From contig JBKECN010000011.1 in NCBI GenBank assembly GCA_047974565.1, positions 78,505 through 142,504 on the forward strand: DNA of 64,000 nucleotides, given 5' to 3'. Positions within the stretch are counted from its first letter, which is position 1; every line of letters starts with the position of its first letter. A program made the translations under genes and the position numbers. Below, in pieces: positions 1 to 7,342 of this stretch. This stretch comes from JBDIAG01 sp047974565 (GTDB lineage: Bacteria > Actinomycetota > Actinomycetes > Actinomycetales > CAWJMD01). Below the pieces are notes generated by a model. It made no database searches and had not been told where the DNA came from. It saw only the letters and a list, made by a program, of their open reading frames with translations.

Positions 1-1272
1 AAGGTGGGTCTGTGAGAGAACCTGATCGAGACGGCGACGCCCGTCACTGAGCTGCCCCCCGGCAATCCAGTGGTAACGCAACAGAACCATCCACTCGGCC
101 ACTTGGAGGTGTCTGGACGGTTGACCGATGGCCCAGGTGAAGGCCTCCAGCATGGTGGGGTGCTCGTCGCGCCAGGTGCTCAACGCCGCTGCCTGCCGGG
201 GCCCGCACCAGGCGTCGACCATTTCACGGCTGGCTTGCACGCAGTAGTCGAGCAGCCGACCGCGCAGCGTCTCGGCCTCGCCACTGTCGTGCAACAGTCG
301 CGCGCCGAAGTCGCGGATCGTGGCCAGCTGCCGATAGCGGATGGTCCTACCACGCTCCACCACCAGGACGGACCGGCTGATCAGCCCGTCGATCAGATCC
401 AGGAATGTCTCGCCATCGAGACTGTCGTCGTTGCAGACACTCTCGGCAGCGGCCAGGGAGAAGGTGCCGGGGAAGACCGCCAGTCGAGCCCACAGCCGCT
501 GTTGTGCCGGGGTGCACCGTTCGTAGCTCCACTGCACCAGACCCAGCAAGGTCTGATGGCGGGTCGGCCCACGCGGATTGCCCTGGGTGAGCACTGTGAA
601 GCGTTCGTCCAGAAGGCTGTTGAGCTGGGCCACGGACAGGGCACGCAGGCGCACCGCAGCCAGCTCGATCGCCAGGGGCAGCCCATCGAGCCGACGACAC
701 AGGTCGATCACCTCCGCTCGGTTCTGGGCGGAGACATCAAACTCCGGGACGGCGAGGCGGGTGCGATCGACGAGGACCTGCACGGCGGCAGCGGCTTTGA
801 CCTGGGGGAGGTCGTCGCTGGGAGCGGGCACCGTCAGGGGTGGCAATTCGTAGAGTTGTTCGCCGGGAACGCCGAGCGAGACAGTGCTGGTGACAAGAAC
901 CCGGACTTCCGGGCACGCCGCCAGCAGGTCCTCGACGAAGGAGGCGGCGCCATCGACCACGTGCTCGCAGTTGTCCAGGACGAAGAGCGTGGGCGAGGTG
1001 CCCACGTGGCGCAGCACCTGGTCGAGCGAACTGCGGGTGGACTGCTCGGCAACCCGCAGTGTGCGAGCGACAACCGATGCGATCTCGGTGCCGTCGGTGA
1101 TGGCGGTGAGATCGATGATCGCCGTGCCATCGGCAACGACCTGCTCGCTCAGCGTCGTCTTGCCGATGCCCCCCGGGCCCACCACGCACACCAGGCGATG
1201 CTCTGCGAGCAGCCCACGGACGGCCAGGACATCCTCGTCCCGGCCGAGGACGCTGGTCAGCCGCGAGCGCAT
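1..1272 (-). CDS. AfsR/LuxR-type NB-ARC ATPase regulator, C-terminus outside the window
   Basis: The frame is open with no stop from 1272 to the left edge, giving at least 424 residues. The sequence shows a P-loop GPGGIGKTT (about residues 32-40), a Walker B strand FVLDNCEH (about 96-103) and later the block DGLPLAIELAAVRLRAL (around 200), which is typical of STAND ATPases attached to LuxR- or SARP-type regulators. The remaining part resembles the helical repeat region of those proteins. An output HTH domain, if present, lies outside the window. The ATG at 1272 is preceded by AGGGG about 6 nt upstream. The only other in-frame start before the upstream stop near 1417 is GTG 1275. Family assignment is confident; the regulated target is unknown. 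Confidence 0.8.
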   Translation of the reverse strand, partial: MRSRLTSVLGRDEDVLAVRGLLAEHRLVCVVGPGGIGKTTLSEQVVADGTAIIDLTAITDGTEIASVVARTLRVAEQSTRSSLDQVLRHVGTSPTLFVLDNCEHVVDGAASFVEDLLAACPEVRVLVTSTVSLGVPGEQLYELPPLTVPAPSDDLPQVKAAAAVQVLVDRTRLAVPEFDVSAQNRAEVIDLCRRLDGLPLAIELAAVRLRALSVAQLNSLLDERFTVLTQGNPRGPTRHQTLLGLVQWSYERCTPAQQRLWARLAVFPGTFSLAAAESVCNDDSLDGETFLDLIDGLISRSVLVVERGRTIRYRQLATIRDFGARLLHDSGEAETLRGRLLDYCVQASREMVDAWCGPRQAAALSTWRDEHPTMLEAFTWAIGQPSRHLQVAEWMVLLRYHWIAGGQLSDGRRRLDQVLSQTHL

Positions 1273-1539
1273 CACGGACCCCTGTGGTGCGGCGAGGGCG
1301 CCCTTCCCCCGGCGAGGCTTCCGCCAGTCCGTGGACGTTCGCGCGAGTCGTCCACGAGAACCTCCACACCCAGGCCGGCAGTGGCCTGGCCCGCACTGGC
1401 CTGATCCGCGGCCATCCTACTGAAGCTCCTGGTGGCTGACCTGGCGATCGTGCCGCACCCAGGCCTGGGCGTCTCTGTACGGACCGTGCACACCCATTAG
1501 GAACAGCGGCGACCGACGCTGGAACAGGGCGGCGCTTGG

Positions 1540-1579
1540 GGTCTGCCAAAGTCGTCGTATGTGACGACTTCGGCATGCC
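1540..1579. repeat. 40-bp imperfect palindromic repeat, copy 1
   Basis: The outer arms (GGTCTGCCAAAGTCGT and ACGACTTCGGCATGCC) pair imperfectly around an 8-nt loop ending in ATGTG. Related copies lie at 8904-8943 and 31096-31135 in the same orientation. All three keep GCCAAAGTCGT on the left, ATGTGACGAC in the centre and TCGGCA on the right. This copy is intergenic, between the start of the AfsR/LuxR-type gene and a small ORF. The function is unknown: it may be a REP-like element, an operator or a transcript end. Confidence 0.75.
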
Positions 1580-1662
1580 GCAGGTCCTTGCGTCGTGAAG
1601 GTGAGGAGCTGGACCCTCGGTAGGCCTCGACTGCCGCGCGGCAGGCCTGTGGATAACCACGG

Positions 1663-1839
1663 ATGATCCTGGTGACGGCCACTTACCGTGGGCAGGTGAT
1701 CTTCAATGACGACCCCGCCAGCCGGGCCGACCTAACCGCCCAGATCCGACGCCTACGCCACGTCCAGGAACTCACCACGCTGCGCATGGAGCGGGTACTG
1801 GCGCAGGCCTGGCGAGCAGGCGTCACCGTGCTGCCATGA
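1663..1839 (+). CDS. Possible small protein (58 aa), unknown
   Basis: This is an ATG-initiated frame of 58 codons that ends in TGA at 1837-1839. The product has an arginine- and leucine-rich middle (AQIRRLRHVQELTTLRMERV) that would form an amphipathic helix, and its codon choice looks coding (mostly C or G in third positions). A TGTGGATAA nonamer lies just upstream at 1648-1656. No family was recognised and there is no strong ribosome binding site, so the call rests on composition only. It could be a remnant of a larger gene. Confidence 0.35.
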   Translation: MILVTATYRGQVIFNDDPASRADLTAQIRRLRHVQELTTLRMERVLAQAWRAGVTVLP

Positions 1840-2158
1840 CGACGAGCCGCAGAAGGGCACACACAGGTCGTTGAACCCGCTTTCGGAAGACTCGCAAGCT
1901 AGCTCTACAGGGCTTACGGAGCCAGCCCTATGTTGGCGCTGCCTTCGTGCGACATGGCGGTATCCCGCCGCAGACCTCATCCGCCACGGGGGACTTCACA
2001 ATGGCATTGTGGTTGCGTTGAACGGAGCAGATGCCTCCGCTATCGATAGGCAAATCCACCTCGTGAGAAGAGTTATCCACAGCCGCAGCGTCGGGCTGAG
2101 AAATTGTCGTCAATTCCGCCTAGGGTGATGCCACCGATCGAGACGTGGGAGCAAATGT
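1840..2158. other. Intergenic stretch, lower GC, no gene seen
   Basis: No convincing coding frame is visible on either strand. Base composition is clearly more A/T-rich than in the flanking genes. A TTATCCACA nonamer sits at 2073-2081, about 80 nt upstream of the ParB-like gene. The promoter of the 2159-3633 pair presumably lies here, but I see no clear -35/-10 pair. Confidence 0.4.
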
Positions 2159-2863
2159 ATGACCAACAAGAGTCGCACAATGCGACCGGCAGTTACGCAA
2201 GGACCAGAGGAACATGTGGATGTCACTCAACTCCCGGTTGATCAGGTTCGTTTTAGTCAGAACAGTGTGGGTAGCGCTACTTACCTGCACGGGCAACGCC
2301 TGAGCCTGCTTGCATTGACGGCATCGATGCGCAAGAGTGGATACCAGAGTGATCCGATCCGCGTTGTGCGCATGCCGGATGGGAAGTTCACGAGTCTGGA
2401 CAATCGTCGTCTTTGGGCGGCCCAGGAAGCAGGCCTCCCCAGCATCTCTGCGATCGTAAACGATTGGCAGGATCGGCTTCCGGACACACTTGACCCAGAC
2501 AGGTTCGCTTCCAGAAGGCGTGTCGTGGACCACCATGGAGAACTCGGCGTCGCCGGTGTCGTCATCATGGAAAGATATGAGCGGCCCACAACCATCGGCC
2601 AAGCTGCCATGGCCAGGGCCAGCCATCAAGGGAGGACGCCCTCGGGCGAGAGATTCCCGCTAATGGGCTCATTGGAGCGCCCCCGGGCGACTCCCCATGC
2701 CTTGGGCTCCCAGGCCGTTGCCGAAGTGGCGGCACAGGAGCAGCCGTTGCGTCAGAATGACAAGGCTGCCGGCGCCAAGGGCAACAACGCGGGACATAAG
2801 GGAACAGGCGCGCGACGACCACCTGGACGTGGAACCGCACAAGGAGGAGGGCAGGAACGATGA
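2159..2863 (+). CDS. ParB-like-domain protein, possible toxin/effector
   Basis: The product is 234 aa. Residues about 20-105 carry the ParB/Srx-like pattern: VDQVRFSQNSVG followed by DPIRVVRMPDGKFTSLDNRRL and WAAQEAGL. The xSLDNRRLxAA form is one I know from ParB-like nuclease domains in actinobacterial polymorphic toxins, not from chromosome-partitioning ParB. No N-terminal secretion or trafficking domain is present, so if it is a toxin module it is an orphan one. The C-terminal 60 residues are low-complexity (Gly, Arg, Gln). The stop overlaps the next start by 4 nt (ATGA at 2860-2863), so the two genes are translationally coupled. Catalytic activity is inferred. Confidence 0.55.
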   Translation: MTNKSRTMRPAVTQGPEEHVDVTQLPVDQVRFSQNSVGSATYLHGQRLSLLALTASMRKSGYQSDPIRVVRMPDGKFTSLDNRRLWAAQEAGLPSISAIVNDWQDRLPDTLDPDRFASRRRVVDHHGELGVAGVVIMERYERPTTIGQAAMARASHQGRTPSGERFPLMGSLERPRATPHALGSQAVAEVAAQEQPLRQNDKAAGAKGNNAGHKGTGARRPPGRGTAQGGGQER

Positions 2864-3633
2864 CAAGGAGCAACGTGAACATCGACCGTGAAGCAGCCGA
2901 GGCATTCGCCAGGCATCTCACCGAGCCCGGCTCTGCGTCAGCCTTGGTCTTGGCCGAGCATCTGCGGGCCCGCGGTGAGCTGTCCCGGGCCGAGTTGCTC
3001 ACGAAGTTCGCCGAGCACGGTCCCCACACAGTGCCGATGGATCGTTGGCCAGGGACCTCGACATGCCACCTGGGCCTCGATGTCCCTCCCGCAGAGCATC
3101 TCGGGCAGTTGTGGTTCGATCCGCTGGAGGTGAGCCTGTCGCTGGTCGGCCCCTGGGTGCGCGATCCCGGGCTTCCGATTCATGTCGAGGCCAGAATCCC
3201 GGCCTTCAGCGGATGGACGTCCACCGAGCCGGTCAGCGGATGGCAGTTGCTCGGAGCTCACCTGGTGGAGCGAGAAATCCCAGGTGATCCCTGGCAGCTC
3301 TCAGCAGGAGCGGCGCATCGATACTGCGGCCTGATGGGCAAGTCCCTGACCGACTGGAATGCCTGGTCGTTCCTCCTGTCCGGTTATGGCTCCGAGGTCG
3401 TCCGTGATCTGTGGGGTGGTGCGGACGTGCAGTTCGGTGGGTTCGCGGGGGACTCCGGCGCGATGGAGACCTTGCGGTTCTCGGACCTGCACACCGGCCC
3501 GCTGGAGGACGACGAGGACCTTGAACAGGTGAGTGAGGACGCGGTCGTCGGCCTGGCCTTCCGGCCAACGGTCCACGTCGAACGTGGGTTGAGAACGGGA
3601 CCAGACACGCTCTTGCGCAAGTGGGTTGGTTGA
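2860..3633 (+). CDS. Hypothetical protein coupled to the ParB-like gene, possible immunity partner
   Basis: The product is 257 aa, acidic and tryptophan-rich (FDPLEVSLSLVGPWV, SGWQLLGAHLV, WNAWSFLLSGYG, VRDLWGG). It has no signal peptide or membrane helix. I do not recognise a family. Its start overlaps the stop of the upstream ParB-like gene by 4 nt, which implies the two are produced together. A small acidic coupled partner is the usual layout of an immunity protein or antitoxin, but that role is inferred from position only. Confidence 0.55.
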   Translation: MTRSNVNIDREAAEAFARHLTEPGSASALVLAEHLRARGELSRAELLTKFAEHGPHTVPMDRWPGTSTCHLGLDVPPAEHLGQLWFDPLEVSLSLVGPWVRDPGLPIHVEARIPAFSGWTSTEPVSGWQLLGAHLVEREIPGDPWQLSAGAAHRYCGLMGKSLTDWNAWSFLLSGYGSEVVRDLWGGADVQFGGFAGDSGAMETLRFSDLHTGPLEDDEDLEQVSEDAVVGLAFRPTVHVERGLRTGPDTLLRKWVG

Positions 3634-3708
3634 AACTCGGCCGATCTGTCGCTGGGTCTGCCAGCCGTTACACCGTGATGATGTTGGCAGGCCGCAGATG
3701 AGCGCGCA

Positions 3709-4101
3709 CTACCCGTCGAGGCGCGCCATGAAGCGCTCGGGATTGACCGCAGCCCTCTGGACGACACCGCGCGCCAACTCTCGTCCTGACTCTTCGTCGA
3801 CGGCGGTGACGGCGAACTCAAGCGAGCGGCCCTGCGTGGCGACCAGCCGGGCCGACACCCGCACCCGGGCGCCGATAGGGCTCGCCGCCAGGTGATCCAG
3901 CTCGACCCGCGTGCCGACGGTCGTCCCGTCCGCGCCGGTAGCGGCCGCGCAGGTGGCCGCCTCGCACCAGGCGAGCAGCCGGGGGGTTCCGAGCACCGGG
4001 AGGGACCCGCTGCCGACGGCTTGGGCGGTGTCTGCTTCGGTCACCACGAAACTCAGCTCGACCGCCGTCTCATCGCCCGTCATCTGATCGCCGTCGCTCA
4101 C
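3709..4101 (-). CDS. Hotdog-fold thioesterase (FlK-like)
   Basis: The product is 130 aa and resembles the thioesterase family related to fluoroacetyl-CoA thioesterase FlK: VTEADTAQAVGSGSLPVLGTP at the N-terminus, then LLAWCEAATCAAA, VGTRVELDHLAASPIGARV and a C-terminal strand EFAVTAVDEESGRELARGVVQR. The V-ELDHLAA-PIG block is the usual core hotdog signature of these single-domain acyl-CoA thioesterases. It would hydrolyse a small acyl-CoA in the cytoplasm; the substrate cannot be read from sequence. It is a stand-alone gene convergent with the ParB-like pair and divergent from the MerR gene. Confidence 0.75.
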   Translation of the reverse strand: MSDGDQMTGDETAVELSFVVTEADTAQAVGSGSLPVLGTPRLLAWCEAATCAAATGADGTTVGTRVELDHLAASPIGARVRVSARLVATQGRSLEFAVTAVDEESGRELARGVVQRAAVNPERFMARLDG

Positions 4102-4167
4102 CCAGCCGAGGCTACCCCCGGTGGGCCGGCTTGACTCTCACACGATGTCAGGGGCCAGGGTGTGGGC

Positions 4168-4980
4168 ATGGCCGAGACCCACCTGCTGACCATCGGGCAG
4201 TTCTCGTCGCTGAGCCGGCTCAGCGTGCGGATGCTCCGTCACTACGACGACAACGGTGTGCTCAACCCAGCCAGGGTTGACGCCGGCACCGGCTACCGGT
4301 GGTATGCGCCGACGCAGTTGCAGGACGCCACAACGATCCGCCAACTCCGCGACGTAGGGTTCTCCGTCTCCGCCATCGCAGCCCTGCTGCCGGCCCGGAC
4401 CAGCCCCGAGTACACCCGCGCCCTGGTGCTGCAGCGCCAGGTGCTCACCGAAGAGGCCAGTGCCGCACAGCAACGGCTGAACCACATCACCCGGCTCATC
4501 GACCAATCACGAGGAGAGAACATGCCTACCGTCACTGTCGGCGAACAGACCCTGCCGACCCAGACCGTCGTCGCCCTGCGCGGCACCATCCCCACCTACA
4601 CCGACGAGGGACTGCTGTGGGACAAGTTCATGGCCTTGCTTGCCCAGCAAGGGGTTCCGGTCTCCAGTCCGCCCGGTGTGACCGAGCACGATGAGGGGTA
4701 CGTCGAGCGGGACGTGGACTGCTCGGTGTGGATGCCGGTCGCGGCCGACACCCCCGTGCAAGCGCCGCTGACCATCGAGCAGCAGCCCGAGCAGCGGGTC
4801 GCCGTCGCCCGCCTGGTCGGCCCCTACCGGCACATTCACGAAGCCTGCGAGGCACTCGCCGCACACATCCAAGACCAGGGCTTCGAGGTGACCGGGGCGA
4901 TGTTCAACCGGTACCTCAACGACGTGCGCACCACCCCCGAGGACGAACTCGTCACCGAGGTGTGCCTGCCGGTGCGCTGA
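4168..4980 (+). CDS. MerR-family regulator with GyrI-like effector domain
   Basis: The N-terminus is a MerR winged HTH: LTIGQFSSLSRLSVRMLRHYDDNGVL, then GYRWYAPTQLQDATTIRQLRDVGFSV (about residues 6-70). A coiled helix (LVLQRQVLTEEASAAQQRLNHI) follows, then a GyrI-like effector-binding domain of about 150 residues, as in BmrR-type multidrug sensors. This architecture binds drugs or other small hydrophobic ligands and activates a promoter with a long spacer. GTG 4162 opens the frame, but AGGG at 4157-4160 is correctly spaced only for ATG 4168, so I use that start. No efflux pump is adjacent, so the target is unknown. Confidence 0.85.
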   Translation: MAETHLLTIGQFSSLSRLSVRMLRHYDDNGVLNPARVDAGTGYRWYAPTQLQDATTIRQLRDVGFSVSAIAALLPARTSPEYTRALVLQRQVLTEEASAAQQRLNHITRLIDQSRGENMPTVTVGEQTLPTQTVVALRGTIPTYTDEGLLWDKFMALLAQQGVPVSSPPGVTEHDEGYVERDVDCSVWMPVAADTPVQAPLTIEQQPEQRVAVARLVGPYRHIHEACEALAAHIQDQGFEVTGAMFNRYLNDVRTTPEDELVTEVCLPVR

Positions 4981-5114
4981 CCGGCACGCGAGGCTGGCTC
5001 AGGGCCACGTTGCGTTGGCCGCTGGTCACCCCGGCGGTCAGCGCAGCGCGGCCCACTGCTGCCGGTACCCGTAGTTCCAACCGCCAGGTCCTGGCATGGT
5101 GGCTCATCCTTGGC

Positions 5115-5861
5115 CTAGCCCGGCCCGGGCTGTTTCCTCAGGCTTTCATGGATTCGAGCGTGTCCGACGTGGCTTGCGGAGGTGTGTGCCGCCCAGCCGG
5201 TTTGGGTCGCGGGGTTGGGAAGGTCTTCGGGGACGTGCCGGTAGTAGCCGACGTCGTAACCCTCGCGGATGATGGCCAAGGCGAGTTGGTCGGTGATCTC
5301 GTTGGCAAGGTGGTCGGGGGTGTCGGGCAGGCTGGGGTCTTGCCAATGACCGCTCACCCAGGTGCCGTCGCGGGTGAGTCGTTGGAAGTTGAACGGGTCC
5401 ATACTGTTCTTGTTGGTGCGTCCGATCGTGATGTCGTCGTGGCGCAGGACGGACTCTCCAGTGGGTACCTTGGGGAGATCCGTCTGCATCCAGCGGGCGA
5501 AGTCGTGGCCATTGACGGGGCTTCCGGGGACGGGCCACCAGCCGAGCGCGATGTACTGCCAGCGAGGTTCGGCGGGCATGGGCCCCTGCCACAGTGGGAA
5601 CTCGTGCGGGAGGTTGAGGTAGTACTGCTCATCCCACCCTTGTGCGAGGTCGGCCACGAAATCCAGAGAATGGTGGTGAATGATGATGTTTCGCAGTTCG
5701 CCGCGCTCGATCAGCTCCAGGAGCGGGCTGTCTACCCAGGTCCCATCACGCCCCAGGATCTGACACTCCTGTGGTGAATCGCGGTGTCTACCGATTTCCA
5801 GGCCTACCCCTGGCGTGATGGCCGGTCGGTGGGAGGTCGTGAAGTACTGCCAGGCATTCAC
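5115..5861 (-). CDS. Hypothetical protein, last gene of the RelA/SpoT-like operon
   Basis: The product is about 248 aa from the GTG at 5861, whose GTGA overlaps the stop of the upstream RelA/SpoT-like gene. The same frame is open to an ATG at 5900, so the start is uncertain. The protein is rich in Trp, His and Pro (NIIIHHHSLDFVADLAQGW, PRWQYIALGWWPVPGSP, DGTWVSGHWQDPS) and contains two DGTWV segments, which suggests an internal duplication. No known domain, signal peptide or membrane helix was seen. Coupling to the alarmone-synthetase-like gene makes a neutralising partner possible, by inference only. Confidence 0.6.
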   Translation of the reverse strand: MNAWQYFTTSHRPAITPGVGLEIGRHRDSPQECQILGRDGTWVDSPLLELIERGELRNIIIHHHSLDFVADLAQGWDEQYYLNLPHEFPLWQGPMPAEPRWQYIALGWWPVPGSPVNGHDFARWMQTDLPKVPTGESVLRHDDITIGRTNKNSMDPFNFQRLTRDGTWVSGHWQDPSLPDTPDHLANEITDQLALAIIREGYDVGYYRHVPEDLPNPATQTGWAAHTSASHVGHARIHESLRKQPGPG

Positions 5862-6643
5862 CGCTCCTGCCCGCCTGCTCGTCCTGGCCACTTCTTCCAT
5901 CGTCGATGATCCGGACCGGCTGAGCCGTGGTCTTCTCGCTCTTCGCGACGCTTGGCCCCCACGATGCTCTCCGGTAGGTGAATCCCCTCGACTCCGTCCG
6001 GATCAGGCACCCTAGAGAAGGCTCTCGCGATCTCGGCCTGGTCACTACGGCGGTCAATCTGGCCCCGAGTGGGTGACTTCATCTGCTTGTAGGCGTCGTG
6101 GGTTGCCGTGCAGGCGTAGTAGGAGCGCTCGGTGTGGAACTGGATCTCGAACTTGACGCGGTCCTCAGTCTGCCAGGTCAGATTGATTCCCTTGTATCGT
6201 CCCGAGGCCCAGGCGTTCCAGTCGCTGTACAAGTACTGACCTTGCCCTTGCAGGCGGTTGGCTACGGTCTCGACGGCGGCCGAATAGCGGTGGTCGGGGA
6301 TGACGAGACGGTAGCGGACGATGTCGTTGATCTTGTCGAGTGCCTCTGGGACGGTGCTGCCTTCGGCGCGGAGGGTGACCATCTTCTGGGCCAGAGAATC
6401 GAACTGTTTGATCCGTTGGCCGAGACCAACGAGAGCGATGCTCTGGCGGTCGGCCACTGCTTGGATGCGGGTGGTGATGGTGGGCTCGCCTTCCATGGCG
6501 CGTTTGGCAAGGGCGTGCACGATGGTGACCTCGTCGATGGGTAGCCGTGGCCCGTCGCCATTGCAGTCCCTGCCAGGTGGTGGAGTGGGGCCGAGGGTGG
6601 CAGCCCCAGGCGGTATCCATCCTGATCCGCGGCTGTCGGTCAT
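5858..6643 (-). CDS. RelA/SpoT synthetase-like protein, possible toxic alarmone synthetase
   Basis: The product is 261 aa. The core shows DKINDIVRYRLVIPDHRY, then NAWASGRYKGINLTW, FEIQFHTERSYYA and THDAYKQM. These line up with the (p)ppGpp synthetase fold: the Mg-binding Asp of the D-I-x-R strand, the G-loop Tyr of Y(K/R)GIN, the Glu of FEIQ.HT, and the terminal His helix. No HD hydrolase, TGS or ACT domain is present, so it is a small single-domain form. Such proteins occur as toxSAS-type toxins that pyrophosphorylate nucleotides or tRNA. The first 45 residues (Pro/Gly-rich) and the last 40 (charged) look disordered. It is the third gene of a four-gene operon. The exact product is unknown. 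Confidence 0.65.
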   Translation of the reverse strand: MTDSRGSGWIPPGAATLGPTPPPGRDCNGDGPRLPIDEVTIVHALAKRAMEGEPTITTRIQAVADRQSIALVGLGQRIKQFDSLAQKMVTLRAEGSTVPEALDKINDIVRYRLVIPDHRYSAAVETVANRLQGQGQYLYSDWNAWASGRYKGINLTWQTEDRVKFEIQFHTERSYYACTATHDAYKQMKSPTRGQIDRRSDQAEIARAFSRVPDPDGVEGIHLPESIVGAKRREEREDHGSAGPDHRRWKKWPGRAGGQER

Positions 6644-6694
6644 GGGCAGACCATAGGCGCGAAGCCAGATCGGCCCTGAGGTTATCCACAGGGG

Positions 6695-7342
6695 TCATCC
6701 CCAGCCCTCCGAGTCATCCCAGTCCTCCCAGTCGTCATTGGCGTCATCCATGACGGGGGGATTCCACATGAACTCCACGAGGCGTTGCCGTCGTACCAAC
6801 TCGCGTTCCTGCGCGCCGAGGGTGAGGTCGTCGACCATCCTTACCAACCGGTCGACCGGCACGCCCTCTGTTTCTTCGATGTGCAGGCCTGCGACCAGTT
6901 CGCTGAGCGTCCACTCCTGCAGTTGTTCGCGGAGCGACCACGGATAGGCGTCTCGCACGTCGCGGTGTGTGTCGTCTTCGAGGAAGGACACCGTCGTGAT
7001 CTCGGCGTCAGGTGTCCCGATGAGGGTCATTGCTCGGCGGGCGGCAGCGTCTGCGTCCTCGAAGAGAGTCGGGTACGGTTCGTCCGCGATCTGGACAAAC
7101 GCAAGCCAGCGACGCTGTGTGGGGCTCACCCCATGAAATCCGAACACCAGGTCTTCGAAATAGCGTGCGGCGGCAAACTCCGCCACGCGCGGCTCGCAGT
7201 GGGCGCGCACATGGTGGGCGACCGTGACCACGACGGCCCCGGTCCGGTGCGGAATGGACAGATCCTCGTCGTACACGGTTGTTCGGCGGGGATGTTCATT
7301 GCTCAGGTGTCGCAGCAGCGTGTTGAAGAAGTTCACTACCAT
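6695..7342 (-). CDS. Hypothetical protein of the RelA/SpoT-like operon
   Basis: The product is 215 aa, soluble, acidic at the C-terminus (DDANDDWEDWDDSEGWG) and helical in the middle (LREQLQEWTLSELVAGLHIE, VDRLVRMVDDLTLGAQERELVRRQRL). I do not recognise a domain. The start overlaps the end of the upstream 470-aa gene by 7 nt, so it is in the same transcript. A TTATCCACA nonamer lies in the 51-nt gap before the next gene, at 6682-6690. Possibly a partner of the upstream chaperone-like protein. Confidence 0.55.
   Translation of the reverse strand: MVVNFFNTLLRHLSNEHPRRTTVYDEDLSIPHRTGAVVVTVAHHVRAHCEPRVAEFAAARYFEDLVFGFHGVSPTQRRWLAFVQIADEPYPTLFEDADAAARRAMTLIGTPDAEITTVSFLEDDTHRDVRDAYPWSLREQLQEWTLSELVAGLHIEETEGVPVDRLVRMVDDLTLGAQERELVRRQRLVEFMWNPPVMDDANDDWEDWDDSEGWG

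Noticed and set aside
70..1404. Long open frame on the + strand opposite the AfsR/LuxR-type gene
   Set aside because: It is in exact antisense register with a real ATPase frame that shows Walker motifs; the + strand peptide has no family features and arises from high GC.
1272..1493. 73-aa minus-strand frame that ends exactly at the ATPase start (TGATG)
   Set aside because: Its composition is Pro/Arg-rich and unlike a protein, and the overlap alone is not enough evidence.
1648..2081. Replication origin because of DnaA-box-like nonamers
   Set aside because: Only scattered single boxes, no cluster, and no dnaA, dnaN, parA or rpmH neighbours.
1840..2158. tRNA or integration site at the A/T-richer stretch before the ParB-like gene
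   Set aside because: No cloverleaf or T-loop GGTTCGA-type pattern and no integrase nearby.
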